From NCBI GenBank assembly GCA_002323515.1, contig DCQQ01000026.1, forward strand, positions 1 to 60,526: a DNA stretch of 60,526 bases, given 5' to 3'. This document shows, in pieces, positions 54,240 through 60,526 of this stretch; positions within the stretch are counted from its first letter, which is position 1, and each line of letters opens with the position of its first letter. The notes under the pieces were generated by a model. The model saw only the letters and a program-made list of their open reading frames with translations, was not told where the DNA came from and ran no database searches. The DNA comes from Balneolaceae bacterium UBA1514. GTDB taxonomy: Bacteria > Bacteroidota > Rhodothermia > Balneolales > Balneolaceae. The translations under genes and the position numbers were made by a program.

Positions 54240-55289
54240 CACAGCCTTATCATAAGGGTAAACCGTGTAAAATCTGGAGTTATTCGGGTTGAAGGGGTTC
54301 GAAGTGACACCATTGAATATGTGCTATTATACAAAGGTATACCTGCCCAACTTCGAGCTATACCCGCTGCGGGATACCGGTTTGCGCGTTGGGAGGGTCT
54401 TAGTCAATCCAACAGCGCTGGCATTTGAGTTACGCTTGACAAAAATAGTGAGATTCAGGCCATATTCGAGCCTATTACATCCACACAAACCAGTGAGGTG
54501 GTCATTAACGAGATTCATTATAATGTTGCATTTACCCAGGATTCTGATGACTGGGCCGAATTACACAATCCTAATGATTATGCGGTTGATATGAGTTATT
54601 GGTTTTTCTCAGATTCAGACGATGCGCATTGGTATTACTTTGCTCCAGGAAGTATGATGGCAGAAGGAGGTTTTCGGGTATTAGTACGAAAGCCAGAAGA
54701 TTTTGCTGCAGCATATCCTACGGTCAGCGTGGCAGAAGGATCAATTGGATTTGGATTTGCTGGTTCTGGGGAGTTACTGCGACTATTCAATGCACAGGCA
54801 CAGTTAGTAGATTCAGTCCGATATGACGATTAGTCTCCTTGGCCAACCGCTGCAGATGGGCAAGGAGCTAGTTTAGCCCTAGTGCATCCACTATTAGACA
54901 ATGCTCAGGCTCGATTTTGGAGTGCTTCTGCAAATGGAGGAACTCCAGGGGAACCTAATTTAGACGTACTAGTGGCCAATGAATTGAACGAGAATCCCCT
55001 AAATAACACAGACCAACCATACCAAACTCAACTTGGCAACAATTACCCGTATCCGTTTAATCCTACCACAACAATTCCCTTTAGTTTGGAAAAGGCTTCA
55101 AAGGTGAGACTAACCGTCTATGATATGCTAGGCCGTTCAGTACAGATAATAATCGATGAATATCGTTCAGCAGGGACACATGAAGTCCGTTTCAGTGCCG
55201 GTCTGGATAGGTTATCGAGTGGTTTATATATGTATAGTTTAGAGTTTGATGGTGAGCGAATAACAAAAACAATGCTACTTATAAAGTAA
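54240..55289 (+). pseudogene. Lamin-tail/sorting-domain surface protein gene with two stops
   Basis: One continuous reading frame interrupted by TGA (54426-54428) and TAG (54831-54833), with no indel. It reads VIRVEGVRSDTIEYVLLYKG and IPAAGYRFARWEGLS, then past the TGA VTLDKNSEIQAIFEP, the lamin-tail domain VVINEIHYNVAFTQDSDDWA to LVDSVRYDD, and past the TAG SPWPTAADGQGASLALVHP. A full type A sorting domain (NYPYPFNPTTTIPFSLE to MLLIK) ends at TAA 55289. The pattern fits the C-terminal part of a CotH-like surface protein; the N-terminal part is gone. The last piece alone (54882-55289) could still be translated but would have no signal peptide. Confidence 0.8.
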
Positions 55290-55446
55290 GCCGCACGAAA
55301 AGGTAGGTTGGACTTCCCCAAATAGGGAAAAAATTCGTACATTTATATTCTGTAATGGGTAAGCATGGGCTTGAATAAATGCGGATGCTAGCCTCTTACC
55401 ATTTTATCATCACATACATCCAACACATTCACAAAAAGACTCCTAA

Positions 55447-58152
55447 ATGAGCGATTTTAAGAACACAAGAGTAGCATTTGAAACAGGAAATGGCACAGCA
55501 CATATGTTTAGTCTGTCCAAACTAAAAGAGATGGGCTATGAGGGAGTTGATAGGCTGCCATTTTCAATAAAAATATTATTGGAAGCGGTGCTGCGTGAGT
55601 ATGATGATTATCTAGTCACAGCAAAAGACATTGAAACACTGGCCAATTATGCGCCTGAAAATCCACAGGGAGAAATACCATTTAAGCCTTCCAGAGTAGT
55701 GCTTCAAGACTTCACAGGGGTCCCTGCAGTAGTTGATTTAGCCGCTCTTCGCTCCGCAATTAAGCGTATGGGTGGAAACCCTGAAGCCATAAACCCCCAA
55801 GTACCTGTTGATTTAGTTATTGATCACTCAGTTCAGGTAGATATGTTTGGGCAAGAATTTGCGTTCATGCATAATGTCGAAAAAGAAATGGAGCGCAACC
55901 GAGAGCGATATGAGTTTTTAAAATGGGGTCAAAAGGCTTTCGATAATTTTCGAGTGGTACCTCCTGGGCGAGGAATTGTACACCAAGTGAACCTGGAATA
56001 TTTAGCGAGAGGAATATTTACAAGAACAGAGGAAGATGGGTCCATTACTGCGTATCCAGATACTTTGGTAGGAACTGATTCACATACTACAATGATTAAT
56101 GGTCTTGGAATATTAGGATGGGGCGTTGGAGGTATTGAGGCGGAAGCAGCTATGCTAGGACAACCTATTAGCATGTTAGTTCCAGAGGTAGTAGGGATGA
56201 AATTAACAGGGAAGCTTAGAGAGGGCGTTACGGCAACTGATTTAACGCTAACTGTCACCCAGATGCTTCGTAAGCATGGTGTAGTAGGAAAATTTGTCGA
56301 GTTTTATGGTGAAGGAATTAGCAATATGAGTTTGCCTGACCGGGCGACCATAGCCAATATGGCGCCGGAATATGGAGCCACCATGGGATTTTTCCCTATT
56401 GATCATGAATCCTTACGGTATATGCGGCGCACTGGACGATCAGAAGAACTGGTGCAACTTGTTGAGTACTATAACAAAGCCCAGGGTTTATTCCGTACCG
56501 ATGACACACTAGATCCTCACTTTACCAGCACGCTTGTGTTGGACTTAAGTACGGTTGAAACCTCGCTTGCAGGCCCAAAATTACCACATGATCGAATAAC
56601 ATTAGGTAATATGAAGCGTACTTTTGAGGCGGCTTTAACGAGCGGCAATCCCACGATGGGCTTTGCTCTAGCTCAAGATCAGCTAGCTAACAAAGCGATG
56701 TACCGCAATGGCCAAGATATTGAAATGAAACATGGTGATGTAGTGATTGCTGCAATAACCAGTTGTACAAACACCTCCAACCCAAGTGTTATGTTGGGAG
56801 CAGGTATTGTCGCCAAGAAAGCAGTAGAACGAGGCTTGAAAGTGCCAGCATATGTCAAAACCTCATTGGCACCTGGCTCCCGAGTCGTGACGGAATATTT
56901 GAATGAAGCTGGACTAACTGAATACTTGGACACCTTAGGTTTTAATCTAGTAGGCTACGGTTGTACTACCTGTATTGGGAATTCAGGGCCACTTCCTGCC
57001 CCCGTAGAAAAGGCGGTCAAGGAAGGTGATTTGATTGTAGCAGGAGTGTTATCTGGAAACCGAAACTTCGAAGGGCGTATTCATCCCTATGTGAAGGCCA
57101 ATTTCTTAGCTTCACCCCCCTTAGTGGTAGCTTATGCATTAGCAGGAACCGTTGATATAGATCTAGCAACCGAACCGCTTGGTAGGGACAAAGACGGAAA
57201 TGAGGTGTATCTAAAAGAACTATGGCCAACCACAGATGAAATTGCAGCTGAGCTTGATAATGCCATACGACCAGACTTGTTCAATAAAATGTATGAGGAT
57301 GTATTTGAATCACCAACTTGGGAAGAAATCCCAGTGAGTGGCGGGGAACTCTTTGACTGGAAGGATTCATCTACCTACATACAAGAACCTCCTTTCTTCA
57401 TGAATATGTCCGAAGAATACCACCCGATTCAGCCAATAAAGGGAGCTCGTGCGTTGGTTAAGGTGGGTGATTCAATTACCACTGATCATATTTCTCCAGC
57501 CGGGAATATTAAAGAAGATGCACCTGCAGGTTTGTTTTTAAAGAAAAACGGGGTACAAAGTGCTGATTTTAATTCATACGGATCGCGTAGAGGGAATGAT
57601 CGAATCATGACCCGGGGTACATTTGCCAATGTTAGGTTCAAAAATCAACTAGCGCCAGGAACTGAAGGTGGGTTTACTACCTATTTCCCTGAAAATGATG
57701 TGACCAGTATTTTTGAAGCTTCTGTAAAATATAAAGCTTCAAATACCCCGCTTGTGGCATTGGCTGGTAAGCAGTATGGCACGGGATCATCTCGTGATTG
57801 GGCTGCAAAAGGTACCAACTTGTTAGGTGTTAAAGTAGTTATAGCAGAATCCTATGAGCGTATTCACCGTTCTAATCTAGTACAAATGGGAGTACTTCCT
57901 CTACAATATAAAGAGGGAGTAACCGCCGATAGTTTAAGGTTGGATGGTACCGAGCATTTCGATGTTGCAGTGGATGATTCAGTACAAGCACGACAAGAAA
58001 TTCATGTTGTTGCCACCAAAACGGATGGAACGGTTATTGAATTTACCACAGACTGCCGCATAGATACTCCAGTTGAAGTAGATTACTACCGCAATGGGGG
58101 TATTTTACACACTGTACTGTTAGATTACGTTCAAAAAAACCAAGCTAATTAA
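55447..58152 (+). CDS. acnA: Aconitate hydratase, AcnA type
   Basis: A 901-residue TCA-cycle enzyme isomerising citrate and isocitrate. The 4Fe-4S cysteines lie in [19 protein letters not shown] and [12 protein letters not shown]. Other hallmarks: [77 protein letters not shown] and [13 protein letters not shown] in the swivel domain. Length and order match AcnA/IRP1 rather than AcnB. It stands alone and converges with the polyketide cluster. Confidence 0.97.
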   Translation: MSDFKNTRVAFETGNGTAHMFSLSKLKEMGYEGVDRLPFSIKILLEAVLREYDDYLVTAKDIETLANYAPENPQGEIPFKPSRVVLQDFTGVPAVVDLAALRSAIKRMGGNPEAINPQVPVDLVIDHSVQVDMFGQEFAFMHNVEKEMERNRERYEFLKWGQKAFDNFRVVPPGRGIVHQVNLEYLARGIFTRTEEDGSITAYPDTLVGTDSHTTMINGLGILGWGVGGIEAEAAMLGQPISMLVPEVVGMKLTGKLREGVTATDLTLTVTQMLRKHGVVGKFVEFYGEGISNMSLPDRATIANMAPEYGATMGFFPIDHESLRYMRRTGRSEELVQLVEYYNKAQGLFRTDDTLDPHFTSTLVLDLSTVETSLAGPKLPHDRITLGNMKRTFEAALTSGNPTMGFALAQDQLANKAMYRNGQDIEMKHGDVVIAAITSCTNTSNPSVMLGAGIVAKKAVERGLKVPAYVKTSLAPGSRVVTEYLNEAGLTEYLDTLGFNLVGYGCTTCIGNSGPLPAPVEKAVKEGDLIVAGVLSGNRNFEGRIHPYVKANFLASPPLVVAYALAGTVDIDLATEPLGRDKDGNEVYLKELWPTTDEIAAELDNAIRPDLFNKMYEDVFESPTWEEIPVSGGELFDWKDSSTYIQEPPFFMNMSEEYHPIQPIKGARALVKVGDSITTDHISPAGNIKEDAPAGLFLKKNGVQSADFNSYGSRRGNDRIMTRGTFANVRFKNQLAPGTEGGFTTYFPENDVTSIFEASVKYKASNTPLVALAGKQYGTGSSRDWAAKGTNLLGVKVVIAESYERIHRSNLVQMGVLPLQYKEGVTADSLRLDGTEHFDVAVDDSVQARQEIHVVATKTDGTVIEFTTDCRIDTPVEVDYYRNGGILHTVLLDYVQKNQAN

Positions 58153-58199
58153 AGAAAGCAGACGTCCCAAAGCGCCAACAACTTAAGTTGGATTTAGGA

Positions 58200-59426
58200 C
58201 TATTTGGTTGGCAAATTGCTCATTGTGAACCGTTCGGCTAGTTTCCTCGAACTGACAGGTATGTATAGTAGAATTTGGATGAAAAGCTGTTTAAGCCATT
58301 GAAGCTTGGATTTTCGCCCCATTCTCATGTTCCAGTGAGCACGCCTAGCTACCTCAGTTACAACCGCATCGAAATTAGTCGAATACGAAGTGAGCGGTAT
58401 TGGATTTTCCGAGGGCTCATACAGTACACCTTTGTTATTGAGTTTCTTGACATCTTTGGCCAGTTGCCATGCGCCCAACCATCCTAAATTCATTCCTTGT
58501 CCGCCTATAGGACTAACAACATGGGCGGCATCGCCCACTAGGAATAAACGATTTTTCTGTCTAAAGGCTGCTCTGTGGTGTTGTACACCAAAGCTACTAA
58601 TCATTGAGCAAGAATCTGCATTGGGTCTTTCTCCAACCCGCTTATAAATGGCTTCACTAAGCCACTTCGGTTGTGGCTTTGATTGATAGTGTTCGGTCTT
58701 AATAACCCATCGTCTTTTTTGATCGGCGATGGGAAAGGATTCCACCAATCCCTCCGAAGTGATGTATACAAAAGGGGGAGATGGAAGGTATTCTGGGTCT
58801 GGGAAGTCTCCCATTGCGTAAGAATCGGGATATGGACTTCCCCTATAAGGTATACCCGCCATACTTCGGAGGGTGCTATTTTTCCCATCACAAGCAATTA
58901 GAATGGGGGTTCTATGTTCTTGTGAGTCGGTAAGTTGATTCTCAGTTGAATGCGGGACTTTATGTGAATAAACAACTAAATGGTCCCCATTATCCCGGTA
59001 ACTAGTAACCTCGTAACCATATTTAATATTATGTGGGTAAAGCTCCTTAAAGGCATTCTTTAGTATAGCTTCGGTTTCATTTTGAGGGTGAATTAAAATG
59101 TATGGATGCTTTTGCCCAGACCGTTGAGTCGTCGAAAAATTAATCTCTCCAAGTTTTTTTCTTCCATTATGTGCAATCCCTTTGTCCACTCTAATACCTT
59201 TTTTTAAAAACTGACTCAATAGTCCCAATTCTTCCAGCATAACTAAACATGGCGGGTGGATACCTAGCGAACGTGTATCGGATATGGCCTCACTTCTTTT
59301 TTCCATAATGACACATTCAATTCCTTTTAGGTACAAGGATAATGCCTGAAATAAGCCCACTGGGCCTGCCCCAACGACTATAATCCGCGCTTTATTTTCT
59401 CCCACTTGAGACTTAGGCACGGCCAT
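58200..59426 (-). CDS. FAD-dependent monooxygenase of type III PKS cluster
   Basis: A 408-residue flavoprotein of the PHBH/UbiH class. Motifs: FAD dinucleotide loop RIIVVGAGPVGLFQALSL, the middle DG motif LIACDGKNSTLRSMAG, and the GD motif LFLVGDAAHVVSPIGGQGMN. It probably hydroxylates or oxidises the polyketide product. ATG at 59426 was chosen because AGGGAG lies just upstream; an ATG four codons earlier is possible. Its start overlaps the end of the methyltransferase gene by 14 bases. Third gene of the leftward cluster. Confidence 0.88.
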   Translation of the reverse strand: MAVPKSQVGENKARIIVVGAGPVGLFQALSLYLKGIECVIMEKRSEAISDTRSLGIHPPCLVMLEELGLLSQFLKKGIRVDKGIAHNGRKKLGEINFSTTQRSGQKHPYILIHPQNETEAILKNAFKELYPHNIKYGYEVTSYRDNGDHLVVYSHKVPHSTENQLTDSQEHRTPILIACDGKNSTLRSMAGIPYRGSPYPDSYAMGDFPDPEYLPSPPFVYITSEGLVESFPIADQKRRWVIKTEHYQSKPQPKWLSEAIYKRVGERPNADSCSMISSFGVQHHRAAFRQKNRLFLVGDAAHVVSPIGGQGMNLGWLGAWQLAKDVKKLNNKGVLYEPSENPIPLTSYSTNFDAVVTEVARRAHWNMRMGRKSKLQWLKQLFIQILLYIPVSSRKLAERFTMSNLPTK

Positions 59427-60168
59427 GTTCTCCCTCATATATTAACAACAGCCGAAAAGGAAATAATCTTTCTACCTTCCAACTCTCCGAGCTAAGAGTA
59501 TCTAGTTCGTTCTTTCGAAAACTTTTCTTCAAACTAGTCCGTCCGTCTTGGTAAATAAATGATGATCTAAATCGTAAAGCAAATAGGCATAGACTAAAGA
59601 GAGTGTAAGCTAAACTACTACGTTCTAAATCATTACATATAACTTTCGTACCTAGTTCAGCACATTCGGTCAAAAATGGGGTGATTTCTGTTGAGGGTAT
59701 ATGGTGTAGGACATGATTATTCATGACTAAGTCTACTTTATGCCCACGATGTGCCAACTCAGTTGTAGATATGCACTCAAAAAATAACCCGATGGGCTTG
59801 TTTTTGTTCACTAACGCCGTTTCAGGTTGTACGGACCGGTTGGCCTTGGCCCACGCTATAGCGCGGTTATCAATATCTATGCCGGTAATATGTGAGCTAA
59901 TCCCATCCTTTTTAAGCCATTGAAATAAGAAAAAGGCGATATCACCACCTCCACATCCTACATCAAGCACTTGAAATATTTTTCCCTGTTTCTGTATTTC
60001 TATTGCATGAGGGCGAATATACTTGGCATACACTCTATTCCACTGTGATACCCATCTATTTAAAGTATAGAAATCAGCATAGGTCTGTTTGAGTTGCTCA
60101 CTATCGGCATTGGTAGCATCCATTTTTTCGATGAGATGGGCTTGTCGTTGGCTCAAATGAGTAAACAT
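59413..60168 (-). CDS. SAM-dependent methyltransferase of type III PKS cluster
   Basis: A 251-residue class I methyltransferase with motif I VLDVGCGGGDIAFFLF, motif II region ITGIDIDNRAIAWAKAN and VDLVMNNHVLHHIPSTE as post-I/motif III. It starts 7 nt after the polyketide synthase gene. Small methyltransferases of this kind methylate the aromatic product of type III synthases; the exact position (O or C) cannot be told. Confidence 0.87.
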   Translation of the reverse strand: MFTHLSQRQAHLIEKMDATNADSEQLKQTYADFYTLNRWVSQWNRVYAKYIRPHAIEIQKQGKIFQVLDVGCGGGDIAFFLFQWLKKDGISSHITGIDIDNRAIAWAKANRSVQPETALVNKNKPIGLFFECISTTELAHRGHKVDLVMNNHVLHHIPSTEITPFLTECAELGTKVICNDLERSSLAYTLFSLCLFALRFRSSFIYQDGRTSLKKSFRKNELDTLSSESWKVERLFPFRLLLIYEGEHGRA

Positions 60169-60175
60169 AGATTTT

Positions 60176-60526
60176 CTATCTGTATTCGATACGACGTAAT
60201 AATGCGGTCTCTATACTTAAACCTGGACCGAAAGCCATAGCTAATGCAGTATCGTGCCCATCGCGAATATGGGCCTGAGAGGGTGGGCGTTTGAGAAGAT
60301 CTTCCAAGACAAATAGTATCGTAGCGCTACTCATATTACCATGATTTTTAAGTACCATTCTAGATGCGTCTAAGGCTTGGTCGTTGAGCTCAAAACTCTG
60401 TTCTACTTTGTCTAAAATAGCTCGACCTCCAGGATGTATTGCCCAATATCCAATATCTTCCATCCCTAATCCAAAACTAGCAAAAAGGGGGTCAGTAATC
60501 GAATTCAAATTATTCTTAATTATATC
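60176..60526 (-). CDS. Type III polyketide synthase, C-terminal part (cut by window)
   Basis: The last 116 residues of a chalcone/stilbene-synthase-like enzyme, open to the window edge. Catalytic His lies in YWAIHPGGRAILDKVE and Asn in VLKNHGNMSSATILFVLEDL; AFGPGLSIETALLRRIEY is the conserved ending. The nucleophilic Cys would be upstream, outside the window. The N-terminal coordinate (60526) is not the true start. With the methyltransferase and monooxygenase behind it, this forms a small biosynthetic cluster. Confidence 0.93.
   Translation of the reverse strand, partial: DIIKNNLNSITDPLFASFGLGMEDIGYWAIHPGGRAILDKVEQSFELNDQALDASRMVLKNHGNMSSATILFVLEDLLKRPPSQAHIRDGHDTALAMAFGPGLSIETALLRRIEYR

Noticed and set aside
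54289..54594. 101-codon plus-strand frame at the start of the lamin-tail pseudogene
   Set aside because: It is out of frame with the readable surface-protein sequence and has no recognisable domain.
58175..58191. Palindromic CCAAC-AACTTAA-GTTGG between acnA and the monooxygenase gene
   Set aside because: Stem of only 5 bp with no T tract on either strand; too weak to call a terminator.
1..60526. CRISPR arrays, insertion sequences, phage genes, rRNA operon
   Set aside because: None seen: no regularly spaced repeats, transposase or integrase motifs, or rRNA sequence on either strand.

Overview
The window looks like a piece of a Balneolota/Rhodothermota-type member of the Bacteroidota-Chlorobi group. 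This is inferred from several signs: exported proteins ending in NYPNPFNPST-type sorting domains, a PorV/PorQ-like barrel, CarboxypepD_reg-TonB receptors, DUF349 and DUF3822-like genes, a B12-dependent methylmalonyl-CoA pathway, moderately low GC and often weak Shine-Dalgarno sites. No transposase, integrase, phage gene, CRISPR array or rRNA operon was seen.

Layout. 1-2.2 kb: tRNA-Pro with its terminator, a decayed ABC-transporter fragment, a GAF-SpoIIE phosphatase and a possible 44-residue membrane protein. 2.2-8.2 kb: methylmalonyl-CoA epimerase, a cyclophilin lipoprotein, DNA polymerase X and a secreted M14 peptidase. 8.2-11.9 kb: a leftward operon (pseudopilin-like protein, DUF3822-like protein, rsmD, coaD, aminotransferase). 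12-17.6 kb: a MATE exporter, a hypothetical protein, a broken mscS, a DUF349 protein and an MBL-fold hydrolase. 17.6-30.1 kb: a rightward surface and secretion block with two large sorting-domain proteins, a terminator, then lipoprotein, TonB receptor, PorV-like barrel and beta-propeller lipoprotein. 30.1-32.8 kb: a phosphodiesterase remnant, ferredoxin, folP and cdaA. 32.8-35.6 kb: a Y-family polymerase with a clamp-binding motif, a divergent uncharacterised protein and a SRAP/YedK protein, which together look like a DNA-damage cassette.

35.6-40.9 kb is the most striking region: a compact leftward operon of five genes. Its first gene encodes a signal peptide, a FliF-like ring domain, a membrane segment and a FliG rotor module in one chain. 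It is followed by an outer-membrane-type protein with a CsgG/TolB-N-like front half, a TPR lipoprotein, MotA and MotB. No hook, filament or export gene lies nearby. The layout suggests a stripped-down, flagellum-derived rotary or force-transmitting machine spanning the envelope.

41-46 kb: sufE, a double-PAS protein with a LOV-like but Cys-less first domain, a candidate small RNA with promoter and terminator, then meaB and methylmalonyl-CoA mutase. 46-54 kb: smc and the leftward ribosomal/translation cluster rplM-rpsI-rpsB-tsf-pyrH-frr. 54.2-55.3 kb: a lamin-tail/sorting-domain pseudogene broken by two stop codons. 55.4-58.2 kb: aconitase. 58.2 kb to the end: a leftward type III polyketide synthase cluster (synthase cut by the window edge, methyltransferase, FAD monooxygenase).

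Four separate gene remnants (ABC transporter, MscS, phosphodiesterase, lamin-tail protein) in 60 kb point to ongoing gene loss. All assignments come from reading motifs by eye; no database search was run.
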